This document shows positions 1-9,600 of a stretch of 27,436 nucleotides of DNA, piece after piece. Each line of letters opens with the position of its first letter. Position 1 is the stretch's first letter. Made by a program: the position numbers and the translations under genes. The stretch is from IMG/VR virus record IMGVR_UViG_3300009009_000456, positions 1 through 27,436 of that record. One strand, given 5' to 3'. The DNA comes from a virus. Below the pieces are notes generated by a model. The model ran no database searches. It was not told where the DNA came from and worked only from the letters and a program-made list of their open reading frames with translations.

Positions 1-669
1 ACTCGGGTAAAGGGTTTCACCCTTCATCCTACCGAGGAAATTCCCCAAGAAATCATCTTGAGGGGGAGGAGTCGCAGTAGGAACAGCCGCAGGAGCTGCA
101 GGAGCGGAGCCTTCCATAGAAGGTATCGTCGCACCCAACTTTCCTTTGAGATCGGATACCCACGTCCCTTTTTCGGCGGGGGCTTCCTGTTTTTTAAGTT
201 TCTCAAAAGGGTCTGGAGGCATCTGATCCGGAATAGCCGGAGCCTTGGCAACTTCTTCCTCTGGAGCCGGAATTGGCGTCGGTTTAGGGGTCGGTTTAGG
301 AGCCAATGCTTGGCGTACCCTGGCCGCAGGAGCTGGCTTTGGTGCAGGGATAGCTGGAGGAGGAGCAAACTCCGGAGGAATCGTACTCGCTGGCTTTGGG
401 GTGGGAGCAGGAGTGGCCGGAGGAGGCTTGGGAGTAGGCGCACCCGGGGGAGGAGCCGCCATTTTCCCTGCCTCTAACTCTCTTTTAGCAGATCCTAAAA
501 TGGCTCGGAGCTGGGCTTTCTCAGCAAGCGGAACATTGGGGTCTTTCAGACGGGCCTCCAGTAACCGCATGTCCATTTCCCGCGCTGCCGGGGTATACCC
601 GTAAGTGGACCCGGTGCCGGTGAGTCTGCCGATGACTTCGTCATAGATGTTGGGTTGTCCTTCAGCCAT
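1..669 (-). CDS. Pro/Ala-rich virion-region protein, partial (3' end outside window)
   Basis: The reading frame is open from ATG at 669 to the left edge, at least 223 codons, with no stop. The start overlaps the stop of the upstream gene as TAATG. Residues 1-75 look folded and partly helical (MAEGQPNIYDEVIGRLTGTG at the N-terminus). Residues about 76-140 are a low-complexity linker of Pro, Ala and Lys with PKP, PTPKP and APKP motifs. After residue 140 come a charged stretch and a second Ala/Pro-rich stretch. No catalytic motif is visible in the part present; any domain may lie beyond the edge. It follows the putative ejection proteins, so a virion or lysis-related role is possible. The two plus-strand and one minus-strand overlapping frames in this interval are shadows of this GC-rich repeat-like coding. 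Confidence 0.8.
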   Translation of the reverse strand, partial: MAEGQPNIYDEVIGRLTGTGSTYGYTPAAREMDMRLLEARLKDPNVPLAEKAQLRAILGSAKRELEAGKMAAPPPGAPTPKPPPATPAPTPKPASTIPPEFAPPPAIPAPKPAPAARVRQALAPKPTPKPTPIPAPEEEVAKAPAIPDQMPPDPFEKLKKQEAPAEKGTWVSDLKGKLGATIPSMEGSAPAAPAAVPTATPPPQDDFLGNFLGRMKGETLYPS

Positions 670-1514
670 TATTGGTTCCCTTCCTGCGCTTTATCTGTAA
701 CTGCTTTAGCTGCCACATTCGCCGCAGCACCGCCAGCCGGACCTCCGAAATACGTGCCTACTGCTGTTGCTGCTATCTGGAATACTCCAGCCAAAATAGA
801 TCCAGTGGCATTGGCTTTTGCCTGTTTCTGTAGAGCGTCTTTCTGAAGAGACAACAGTTTTTCGTAACGAACCTTGGCAGCATCGAGATTCATCTGACCC
901 AACAGAGTATCAATCTCTCCACGCAGTTTGGCCTCTTCTTGCTTGAGGGCATAATTAGCCTTCTCTGCCTCGAGCTGAAGTTTATTGGTGAGAGCTTGCA
1001 CCTCGTATTGAGTTGCTCTTCCCGCCTGAAGGTCATCGTACATGCGTCGAAGGCCTTCGTCGGCAAGGTATGCATTCTGTGCCAACGCCAACCGCTTGGA
1101 GTCCATGCCCATCTGAAAGGCTTGGTTCGCAAGCTGTCGAGCCGTGTTGGTCTTCATGTCTTCCGTGTTCTGCACGTAGCGATTGATGGCGGCAGTCTGA
1201 CGGGAGGTGGTAATATCCTCCTTCATCTGCGCTCCCTGCATCGCCATCTCGTCGGCTTTCTGCTGCTGCCCAGGAAGCATGGACGCCGTGGTCTGTGCCA
1301 CCTGTCCGAGAAGTCCGCCGATTTTAGCTTGCTGTCCCTGTGCCGCAGCCTGAGCCGCTTGACGATATACGTCCTCTGCCAGCTGTCCCCGCTCCCGGGC
1401 TATCTGCTCCTGATACGCAGGTTGTGCGATATTGGCAAAGGATTCGTATGCTTTTTCTCGGAGCTTGACCCGCTCTTCCGGGGGAAGATCGAAATCAGAA
1501 AATTCCAGAGCCAT
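669..1514 (-). CDS. Putative internal virion/ejection protein, helical with C-terminal membrane-active segment (281 aa)
   Basis: The frame starts at ATG 1514 behind a strong Shine-Dalgarno (GGAGGGGG), overlapping the end of the 129-aa gene by 20 nt. Residues about 10-230 are Gln/Ala/Lys/Glu-rich and predicted by eye to be almost wholly helical with coiled-coil character. Residues 237-275 are hydrophobic and Gly/Ala-rich (GSILAGVFQIAATAVGTYFG onward), long enough to insert in a membrane. This layout recalls the ejection proteins of short-tailed phages (T7 gp14, P22 gp20), which are ejected and form a channel across the cell envelope. The position after the tail nozzle supports that. The same hydrophobic motif recurs at the end of the 244-aa protein two genes upstream. 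The specific function is inferred from composition and position, not from a recognised domain. Confidence 0.85.
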   Translation of the reverse strand: MALEFSDFDLPPEERVKLREKAYESFANIAQPAYQEQIARERGQLAEDVYRQAAQAAAQGQQAKIGGLLGQVAQTTASMLPGQQQKADEMAMQGAQMKEDITTSRQTAAINRYVQNTEDMKTNTARQLANQAFQMGMDSKRLALAQNAYLADEGLRRMYDDLQAGRATQYEVQALTNKLQLEAEKANYALKQEEAKLRGEIDTLLGQMNLDAAKVRYEKLLSLQKDALQKQAKANATGSILAGVFQIAATAVGTYFGGPAGGAAANVAAKAVTDKAQEGNQ

Positions 1515-1884
1515 ATCCCCCTCCTGCCAGTGTCTTCTTCGGAGCCAGTTCAGGATACTTCATTGTCTGGAGTTTTCCCATAGTCGCCAGTTTGTCTCTT
1601 TTCTTGGACATAGGGGTTTCCCCAATCTTCGGAGCAGTGTAAGACTGTTCCGGTTCTGACGCCTGAATGGTGTCAGCCACTGAAGTAAGAGCCTGGGGAT
1701 TGATAGGTTTGGTAGGTTGAGGAGACTGTCCCGTCGCTTCGGCACCCATACCCCCAGGCGAAACCTCTGATTTCACGATGTCCGTTTGCGGCCCAACGGA
1801 TTCTTGCCCTTCTGCGTCTTCCGACGGACGGGTAACCCAATTGGCATCACGCATTTTGTTCAACAAAAGAGCTAGTCGGTTCAT
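1495..1884 (-). CDS. Hypothetical small protein in ejection-protein cluster (129 aa)
   Basis: The ATG at 1884 lies 2 nt after the stop of the 244-aa gene, with a modest AAGGGG ribosome site about 10 nt upstream. The 3' end overlaps the 281-aa gene by 20 nt. The protein is rich in Pro, Ser, Thr, Glu and Lys with little predictable fold: a short helical N-terminus (MNRLALLLNKMRDANWVTRP), a long disordered middle, and a Gly-rich tail ending GGGYGSGIF. I do not recognise a family. Its tight packing between two putative internal virion proteins suggests it is co-expressed with them and perhaps virion-associated. Confidence 0.75.
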   Translation of the reverse strand: MNRLALLLNKMRDANWVTRPSEDAEGQESVGPQTDIVKSEVSPGGMGAEATGQSPQPTKPINPQALTSVADTIQASEPEQSYTAPKIGETPMSKKRDKLATMGKLQTMKYPELAPKKTLAGGGYGSGIF

Positions 1885-1886
1885 AA

Positions 1887-2621
1887 TTAAGACCCCTTAC
1901 TGGCATACGATTTCATAGCAACCGAAGCAATGTCAAACAGTCCACTGATGATGCTTCCGGTATTTCTGCTATCTGCTTCGAACAACGACTTAGCCGCATC
2001 TAGCTTGACTTGGCCCTCTGTTTTAAGGTCTTCCAAAGCGTTTGCGAAATTGTTTTTCAGGATGGCAAAGTACTTGTCGATGTCTACCATAGTGAGCATA
2101 TTGTTTCGTGCGGCGTCCAGCATCTGGAAGTTGAGAGTGCCCTTAGCGTAAGCCTGTTGCATAGCGTCGATTCTCTCAGCCGCTGTCTGGAACGAGGCGA
2201 AGTTCATCTTGCCCATTTGGGTGCGGAACTGGAGGGCCTGTTCCTGCTGAGCCAGTCCAGACTCCTGTTCCATCCGCTTCTGCTGATCCCATACGTCCTG
2301 CTTGAGTCCTTCTCTTCCGGTGAGCGCAGCACGGACACGGTCGGCAATGCCTCCTCGAGATGTCTCAATGGACTGAGCCAGTCCGAACTTCTGTTGAGCT
2401 GCTTGTTGCCGACGTCCGTATTCTGTGCCCTTGTATTCCCTTTCGGCTCTGAGCCTATCGACGTCAGACATCTGCGGGGTAGCTTTGTATGTGCCCCAGC
2501 CACCGTACTGTTCTTGCGCTGCCTTCGCTCGCTTCTGCAAAAGTTCGTTGTACTTTTCGTACTCCCCAGTAATGGGCTTTTCTTTTGTGGCGTCGAAGAC
2601 GTCTTGAGTAAATGCGGGCAT
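1887..2621 (-). CDS. Putative internal virion/ejection protein, helical (244 aa)
   Basis: I chose ATG 2621 over the GTG at 2648. ATG 2621 has an AGGAG five bases upstream and sits 1 nt after the preceding stop, whereas GTG would force a 26-nt overlap. The product is Gln/Ala/Arg-rich and helical throughout, with likely coiled-coil stretches around residues 20-45 and 95-150. Its C-terminus (residues 221-240, TGSIISGLFDIASVAMKSYA) is a short hydrophobic amphipathic helix that matches the C-terminal segment of the 281-aa protein at 10 of 20 positions. Position and composition suggest an ejected internal protein or a component of an internal core. No catalytic domain is visible. Confidence 0.85.
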   Translation of the reverse strand: MPAFTQDVFDATKEKPITGEYEKYNELLQKRAKAAQEQYGGWGTYKATPQMSDVDRLRAEREYKGTEYGRRQQAAQQKFGLAQSIETSRGGIADRVRAALTGREGLKQDVWDQQKRMEQESGLAQQEQALQFRTQMGKMNFASFQTAAERIDAMQQAYAKGTLNFQMLDAARNNMLTMVDIDKYFAILKNNFANALEDLKTEGQVKLDAAKSLFEADSRNTGSIISGLFDIASVAMKSYASKGS

Positions 2622-2622
2622 G

Positions 2623-5600
2623 CTATCTCCTATATCCTGCGCCGCCACCAGACCCCTGTGGCCCGGAGGACACTCCGGAAGGTTGAGTTACATTTGAGGG
2701 TTTTTGAGTGGGGGTAGAAGTCTTCTTTTTGGGGGTCTTTTTCTTTGATTCTTTCTTGGGCTGAGCATCCACCTCAACTGGGGGAGCCGCACGAGTACCC
2801 TTCTTGGGGGGATTTTTCAAAGTCTTAAGCTCCGCCTCAGTAGGCCAGCGCCCATTCTGCTGGTAAAAGGTACTTGCCGCAAGCATTCCTTGACCTATTC
2901 CGAGTGCCCCATATACTTTTCCAATACTTGTTTGAACGTTTTTCGGAAGAGCTTTGGAAGTAGGTTGCGCAGTGGGGGTAGCCCCAACCGTACCGTACTG
3001 GGGCTGGGTGATGAAAGACGGACCTACGCCCTGAGGCTGAGTGATAAACGAAGGATCCTTTCCTTGAGGCTGAGTGATAAACGAAGGATCCTTTCCTTGA
3101 GGCTGAGTGATAAACGAAGGATCCTTTCCTTGAGGCTGAGTGATAAAGGTGGGAGCTCCCACCACGGTGCCTTTTTCTCCCGGCTTCTTTTCTTCTGGAA
3201 CCGGCATTGCCGGAACCTTCGCCATGGCCCCAGTAAGCATATCCCCACGAGCTGCGATGTCAGGCCCCGCGTATTCTCCAGGCAATGCTGCAACCATCGG
3301 AGTGAGATTTTCTGTTGTTGCTGAGCTGAGCTTCGTAATAAGCGCATCAGAGAACGGGATATACTCTCCATTAGACATCTGAATATGGGGAACACCGCCT
3401 TTGAGTGAGATTGAATCCGCCGGGAATCCGAGTTTGTCCGCGAGAGCATCTTTGATTGCATCCGGACCGTATCCCGCCCAATTGGTGATGATGTCCTCAA
3501 TCTCTCCACCAAGCTTGCCCCAATCAATATCCTTGATAGAGGGGGGTTGTTTGTCTCCGGTAATCCAGTCGACCCCGGTTTCCACTCCCTTCGCCACACC
3601 CATACTGAATCCGAGGATCTGATCCGGAGTGAAAGAGGGGAAGTCAGCTGACTTGCTGAGTTCGTCGACCTGCGCAAGATACCCAGTTTCAGGATTTGTG
3701 ATCTTGTCTCGAGCTTCCTGCACCTGCTGCAGGTTCTGCCGGAGAACCCCGTCGGTGTTCTCGTATTCCCCAAGTACGTTCATAACTGTAAGCATCCCGG
3801 GGGGAATGCCGTTTGGATCGGACTTGTATTGGGAATAGAGATTATTGATGTGATCCGTAATCACAGAAGGCATTTTGTCCAAGGTACCTGGAGCATTTAC
3901 GGATTTGGTGTATGCGTCGTAGAGCCTATTCATTGCGGTGAAATCTTTGCTCTTGGCTCCGGAGACAGCTAAATCTACCGGGTCTATCTGAGAGTAAGCT
4001 CCTCCAGTAAGTCTAGACACCAACAACGGATCCATAGAATTCAGTCGGCTGAGTTTCTCCTGCCATTCAATCAATTCTGCCAGCTTAGCTCTTTCTGGGC
4101 CTGGGACGTTTGCCTGTATCCAAGGGTTATTCCCCACCTGCTGAAAGATGGCGTTAAATCGGGACACATCTCGGCGCAGAACGTCTTGCACTTTGCTGGC
4201 GAACTTGGTGTAGATTCCGTTCTTCTGCGCACCTAAATCGTCAATCTGCTGCTGTACGTTCGCCAGAACTCCGGGAATGCCTTTCTCCGGATCTCCATCA
4301 ATCTCCGCGAGTCTTCCCTTCAGCGACGATCTCCACTGATTGATATAGGTGTCTTTTTTGGTTATTTCCTGATTCTGTTTCTCGTGAAAAATACTTACCA
4401 ACTGCTCCTTCTGTTCTGGAGTCATGTTGGTGAGCGTACGGGAAATAAGGCTAGATTTGGCGTCGGCGTCCAATGCATTCCATGTTTTGTCGTCTATCTG
4501 CAGCGACTGGCGGACAAAGTCTTCCGTCTTACTCTGGGCGAATGTCTTAAGACTCTCTACGATTCCACGGTTCAGAGCCACCACACCCGCAGCCAAGCTA
4601 CCCGTGCGATTTGCAGTTTCCATGGCTGTGTCTATCGTGGACCCAATGCTGGTCGCAGTATCCACTCCGATGCCTCGGATCAGTTCGTGCATCTTCTCCG
4701 TCTTCTCTTCCGGAGACAGAGTTTTATCTTTCATGAGAGCATTGATCTGCAGCTTATCTTCGACCGAGGGCTCGACGAACTGAGTTTTCTCGAATCCGTC
4801 TTCTCCTTGGATGTTAATCGGAATCTTTCCCGTGGTGCCCAGAGAGTTAATCCAAGTATACAGCTGGCCTTCTTTGGAGCCACTCCCGGCCTTACCAATG
4901 TAGTCTGCTATGGCCTGTCGCTGTTCTACCCCAAGTCCGCTGTTGGGATCGTTCATGGCGTTATACAGGATGGAGGTAAAATCTCCCCCCTCCTGGAAGC
5001 TCTCAAACCATTTCATAGCGGCAACACCACCCGCACTGTCGTCCAATGCAAGCTCTGCTTTTACTGCTTCAGCCGCTCCTTTGAATGCGGTGTCAATGGT
5101 GTCTCTAGCGGACTGAAATCCTCCCGCCGCTTCATCCATATAGCTCTGGAATCCGGACATGAGTTCGGAGTGTACCGCCTCTTTTCTCCTCGCTGCCGCC
5201 TGTCCTTCTGCGGATTCCGTGTCATATTTCTTCTTGAGGTTCTCTTCGAAGTCTCCTCCGAATAATCCGGAGCTGAACTCTCGGGCTTTTTCAATCTCCG
5301 TGCGGAGAGTATCCGAACTCAACTGGGCGATGTCCAGTGCGGAGTATCCTGTGTCGGCTTGATCCCCATACCACTTGGTTTCTTCTCCGGCGGGATCGAC
5401 TCCCATGAGTTTGTTGTACGACTGCATCGCCTCTCGGAGACTTGAAACCATTCCGAACTGATCCTGTTCTCGGATCTGCGCTTCGAGAGCTTTTGCTTCC
5501 GGGGAACCGGAAAGTCCTCGTGCTTCTAAATCTTGAAGAGCGGTCACCGTCTGAAGGAGAGAGGAGATCTGTGGGTCTTCTCCGAACTGCTCTTCCAGGA

Positions 5601-6162
5601 CTTGCCCAAACTGTTTTCCTACGAGCTTCTCTCCGACCTGCTGAGCGAAGGGACTTAAACTCTGTTTAAGTTTCTCCTGCTGGCGCATCTTTTCTTGGAG
5701 AACAGGTTCGATGTCTGCTTGCTGTTCGGAAATGGACAGCACGTATTTTTTTGAGTCCGGGTCATATTTGTACTGCTCTTTGGCTTGCCCCAGCCCAACA
5801 GCTGACGCACCTCCCTGGAGGAATTGGTTCACATATCCACGCAGGGTGTAAGAGAAGTTGGACAGTTTACTTGCTACGTTCTCCACCGCCATACTTACGG
5901 GAGAAGCCTGCTGCTGCTGTCGAGCTTGCTGCGAGGTTTGGGTTTGTTGTTCCTGTCGACCTTCTTGTTCTGTCTGCGCCCGTTCCCCGGCAGTGGTTCC
6001 TTTTTCTTCCTTGGGCTTGACCTCATTCTGCTGCTGCGACGCCAAAGGGCTACGAGCAAAGGACATATCCTCCTGCTTTGGCGTGAGCCCAGAGATATTG
6101 CCTTGGGCCATTTGGGTTCGAGTATCTTGCGGCAGCCATGCCGAAGGAGTTCTTAGTCCCAT
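2623..6162 (-). CDS. Large helical internal virion protein with FITQPQG tandem repeats (1179 aa)
   Basis: The frame stays open up to 6198, but ATG 6162 (MGLRTPSAWLPQDTRTQ) has a good GAGGTAAAC ribosome site and follows the TGA of the preceding gene at 6170, so I use it. Residues about 25-95 are Gln-rich and probably disordered. Residues about 100-980 are mostly helical and charged with no membrane segment I can recognise. Residues about 1004-1058 hold five copies of FITQPQ, three in near-exact 11-residue units (FITQPQGKDPS). The C-terminus is Lys/Pro/Ser-rich and ends GGGAGYRR. Length, position after the tail nozzle and composition suggest a large ejected core protein like T7 gp15/gp16 or P22 gp16, but I see no transglycosylase motif. 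The family is not recognised. Confidence 0.88.
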   Translation of the reverse strand: MGLRTPSAWLPQDTRTQMAQGNISGLTPKQEDMSFARSPLASQQQNEVKPKEEKGTTAGERAQTEQEGRQEQQTQTSQQARQQQQASPVSMAVENVASKLSNFSYTLRGYVNQFLQGGASAVGLGQAKEQYKYDPDSKKYVLSISEQQADIEPVLQEKMRQQEKLKQSLSPFAQQVGEKLVGKQFGQVLEEQFGEDPQISSLLQTVTALQDLEARGLSGSPEAKALEAQIREQDQFGMVSSLREAMQSYNKLMGVDPAGEETKWYGDQADTGYSALDIAQLSSDTLRTEIEKAREFSSGLFGGDFEENLKKKYDTESAEGQAAARRKEAVHSELMSGFQSYMDEAAGGFQSARDTIDTAFKGAAEAVKAELALDDSAGGVAAMKWFESFQEGGDFTSILYNAMNDPNSGLGVEQRQAIADYIGKAGSGSKEGQLYTWINSLGTTGKIPINIQGEDGFEKTQFVEPSVEDKLQINALMKDKTLSPEEKTEKMHELIRGIGVDTATSIGSTIDTAMETANRTGSLAAGVVALNRGIVESLKTFAQSKTEDFVRQSLQIDDKTWNALDADAKSSLISRTLTNMTPEQKEQLVSIFHEKQNQEITKKDTYINQWRSSLKGRLAEIDGDPEKGIPGVLANVQQQIDDLGAQKNGIYTKFASKVQDVLRRDVSRFNAIFQQVGNNPWIQANVPGPERAKLAELIEWQEKLSRLNSMDPLLVSRLTGGAYSQIDPVDLAVSGAKSKDFTAMNRLYDAYTKSVNAPGTLDKMPSVITDHINNLYSQYKSDPNGIPPGMLTVMNVLGEYENTDGVLRQNLQQVQEARDKITNPETGYLAQVDELSKSADFPSFTPDQILGFSMGVAKGVETGVDWITGDKQPPSIKDIDWGKLGGEIEDIITNWAGYGPDAIKDALADKLGFPADSISLKGGVPHIQMSNGEYIPFSDALITKLSSATTENLTPMVAALPGEYAGPDIAARGDMLTGAMAKVPAMPVPEEKKPGEKGTVVGAPTFITQPQGKDPSFITQPQGKDPSFITQPQGKDPSFITQPQGVGPSFITQPQYGTVGATPTAQPTSKALPKNVQTSIGKVYGALGIGQGMLAASTFYQQNGRWPTEAELKTLKNPPKKGTRAAPPVEVDAQPKKESKKKTPKKKTSTPTQKPSNVTQPSGVSSGPQGSGGGAGYRR
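2999..3147 (-). repeat. 33-bp tandem repeat in the 1179-aa gene
   Basis: Three identical 33-bp units lie at 3032-3064, 3065-3097 and 3098-3130. A truncated fourth copy follows (3131-3147, first 17 bp identical), and a diverged copy precedes them (2999-3031). On the coding strand each unit encodes KDPSFITQPQG, so the reading frame is kept for any copy number. Perfect identity of three units points to recent duplication or slippage rather than old divergence. Confidence 0.95.
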
Positions 6163-6169
6163 GTTTACC

Positions 6170-6685
6170 TCAGAAGATGAGCGCGGTGACAGTCTCAAGA
6201 GCCAGAGACACTACCCAGATATTAGCATACATGAAGTTTTCATCCAACGTGAACTCATTACCTGTGATATTTTCGATGGTTCTGAAGTTGGATCCAAGGA
6301 GTACTTTGTCCCCCACTTGAAAAAGTGCCGGATCTTTCACGTAAATTTTCTGGGTTAAACGTCCAGTCGGTTCGGTCGCCAGTGAAGTAGTCAATAGTTT
6401 AGGCACCACCGTGATTTTATCCTGGGTGGAGGCCGAGATGTTGAACATTTCTACCCTACCGCAGAAAACTACGTTTTTCCGAGTACCTTGTCGGTGGTTT
6501 ACCTGGGAGGGCTGATTGTGGATCAATGTCACTTGCTGGACAGGCAGTGCCACGTCCGCCCCAAGTTTCAGGGGATTAGCATTAAAATCAATAAGATACT
6601 TGCAGACTAGGTTGTAGTGCTGGAAGAATCTGGCCAGTTCAGGTGGCTCACCATTGGGTTTGAATAGTTGTGCCTCGAATTTCAT
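6170..6685 (-). CDS. Hypothetical protein downstream of tail nozzle (171 aa)
   Basis: Its start overlaps the nozzle gene stop as ATGA (6682-6685), and an AGGAGGCGATCG ribosome site precedes it. The protein is probably beta-rich: residues 40-170 alternate hydrophobic and polar residues, including the stretch ALFQVGDKVLLGSNFRTIEN. The hydrophobic C-terminus (VVSLALETVTALIF) is too irregular to call a membrane helix. It has no signal peptide or catalytic motif. Coupling to the nozzle gene suggests a tail accessory or tail-tip subunit, but this is only an inference from context. I do not recognise a family. Confidence 0.85.
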   Translation of the reverse strand: MKFEAQLFKPNGEPPELARFFQHYNLVCKYLIDFNANPLKLGADVALPVQQVTLIHNQPSQVNHRQGTRKNVVFCGRVEMFNISASTQDKITVVPKLLTTSLATEPTGRLTQKIYVKDPALFQVGDKVLLGSNFRTIENITGNEFTLDENFMYANIWVVSLALETVTALIF

Positions 6686-9600
6686 CGATCGCCTCCTGCT
6701 CTAGTGTTCTTCTGAGGTACGAGTCTGGTATTTGTCAGCATTCCCTGCACCTGTACGGAATAAATAGGACAGTCCGTGTCTATCGTCGCCTCGGTGAAGA
6801 GGAAGGACACTTGGGCCACCCTTTGACCAAACGTTTCTCGAATGGCTTTCATTACCCGGTCATTTCCGTACCATTTGGCTCCCGCCACGGTTTCGGCCCC
6901 AGTGATTGGGTACGTCTCTAGTGGATACGTGGTGCTCTTGAAGTCTATCTGGTAGCTAACGTTCATGGTGAAGTCGCTGGTGGTTCCGAACTGGAACAAC
7001 ACATTGCGCCAGAACTTGAAGTTCACTCCCTCGTCTGCCGTGAGATACCGAGTCAGCATGGCGAATGGGACGGCTTCTTCTCCGTCACGATACCGGCTCA
7101 GGAATGGCTCGGAGCGCAGGCGATAGACTCGTCCTCTGCTCGATGCGAAATAGTACTCTCCGTTGATGGAAGTCCACTTGTAGGCGTCGAATCCTTTATT
7201 CACCTGCCATCCCATGACGCCATCGTTGTAGCAGTAGTTAAACTGCCCATCAATATCCGCCGTGTCGGTGATATAGTTACTGACGTATGGGGTTCCAACA
7301 TAGAGCTGCTTGTTCTTTTGGTCCGCAAATCCGGCTGTGCGAGACAGGAGGTACTGACTCTTATTCACCCGGTCTTCAAACAGCTTGTTAAGCTTGAGGA
7401 CAGGTTCCACAGCATTGCCGTCGGTGTAATAGACTCCCTCAGGATTGATGAAGTACATATAGGACAAGGTAGATGGCATGTTATTGTGGCCGTATCCTCC
7501 CACAGGAGACTGTATACGCTGAAAAGTCAAATCGCCGTAGTTGTCGAAAGTTCCGCGCCAGAGAGAATTCTTCTTTTGGACAATCAAAGTATTCTGGAAT
7601 GAGGAAGCCCCGAGAATTTCGGAGTCATCCTGAGTGTCTAAGTCGTAGTAATTTCCTTCTCCGAACATAGGGATATTGGGAGAGATTACCGTTTCCGAAC
7701 GAGCATCAGTCCACTGAATTCTATTGGGATAATTATCCAGAATCGAGGTTCCAGATGTAGAGGAGCTAGTATGATGCTTGCCGAATATAACTTTTCGTGT
7801 TTTGTAAGTGCCAGTGCCGTCATTTACAAATTGAGTTGACTGATAAAACGCATCCGTGGCCAATGAAACAAACGCCGCGGAATACCAGAAATCATACTGA
7901 GTCCATCGAAATGGGTTATATTGGCTGTATCCAGTATATATGTCTGTAATATAGTTTAATACTGAAGTATTGGCAGAAATTATAATTTCATTCGGCTCTG
8001 CCTCCATCAATCCCGCCGGATAACTATCATTATATGCATAGAAGAAATGGTTATATAGGGAATTTATTGCTCCAGTGATTCTTTTCCCTACCTGAACTAG
8101 CCCCACATCTACCAATAATGGGGTTTTGGAAAATATAGGTAGTGCGAGGTCCAACAGAGAGTCAGCCAATCCCAGAGAAATAGGGCAGGGAACAGGAATT
8201 CCATAGGTGGAAGACGTAGATACATTTGTGAAACTGGAGTATCTAATCCCGGTAATTTTAGAATAATCAATAGCGGTAAGATTGGTTCGAAGGGTGGCGT
8301 ATCCTGAAGAATCTCCACCGACTCTCCAGTAATAGCCAGATAGTCCGACATCTGCAGAAGTGAAATCCGCTCCCCGCAGCAGCAGAAAAGACGCATAGGC
8401 TTGAGCGGCATTACCCACGGTGAGTGACCGAGTCAAGCTCTGATAGGGTTGGGCTCCGGTACCGACGTATACCCTTATGTTTCCAGAAGTCAAATAAATT
8501 ATTTTTTTGGCGTTGACGATGTAACTATACTCATCCAGTTCAATGGAGGTTGTCGCAGTGGTAGCGGATCGAAATTCAGGGGAATACGGCACATCTATAG
8601 TGATATAGTAGGGGCTTCCTCCTCCAGTATTTCCAACAGATTTGACTCTAAAAGCCCCAGGCATCAGTTTTGGAAATCCCTGAGGTATTCGCTTCTGATC
8701 CCCGTCGGACAACTCAACTATGGCATAGTCATCTACAGCAAACAAAGTATCTATGCGTAGGGTGGTATGGTAAACGGTCAGGGTAGTAGATGGTAGCGTG
8801 AATCCTGAAAACGTCACGGGAGAAGTGAGCGCTGCTCTTTCATAGATCGTCATGGAGTAAGAAAACGCTCCAAGATCCATGATTTCATCTGCGACTACTT
8901 CATACTTCTGGGCCGCATATGCTCCGGTAGCATCAAGAGTGAAGGTAATGGGAAACAGACGAATGGATTTGTACGTGCGAGTGCCTACGGACACAGTTCC
9001 CGTTATTACCGCTTCAGTAATGAAGGTCAAATCGGAGTCGAACGACAGTATTTTTGTAGTTCCGGCTTTTCGGATATTTCCGAGGGTGCTGGGGCCATTG
9101 ATAATGCAGTAACTGTTTGGCTGTGCCGGAGCAACCGGGGCGGCAATTGTGGCGTCGTAATAGTAATAGATCTTGGTTTCTCCAGCTTCCGTGGAGATAA
9201 CGATTCCATAGTCGGCATTGTCCACCTGAGACTGCAATACTCTTTTCGAAAGTGCGTCTGTCCAACTTCCTCCAGAAACATATGCTTCTGGGAACTCCAA
9301 AGCCGTAGTGTCACGAAGAGCTATTGGAATGCCGGTGGAGTCCAGAGAGGCATCCGTCCATCGAGTAGAACCACGAAGGGTGGTCGGACTAGCTGGGGGA
9401 CTAGTAAGTGATTTGAAAGTGTCTCCGAGGAAATCTATTGGCAAACCCGTTGGGGTGGCACTGCCAGCGAATCGGAATTTCACAGACTGATCAGTAGTCA
9501 CAGTGGTGGTTACATTGAAACGATCTGAAACGTCCCCATACGTAAGTTTGAGTTTCACTCGGGGGGACGTGGCCAACGTATCCCCATTTACTGAGCATCC

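Noticed and set aside
24-604. Three overlapping frames near the left edge (both strands) with Arg/Leu- or Gly/Ala-rich products
   Set aside because: They are shadows of the Pro/Ala-rich coding of the partial minus-strand gene 1-669; GC-rich repeats keep several frames open.
4384-5265. A 293-codon plus-strand frame opposite the 1179-aa gene
   Set aside because: It shows no domain, has a Cys/Phe/Arg-rich shadow composition, and the minus-strand gene is continuous and better supported.
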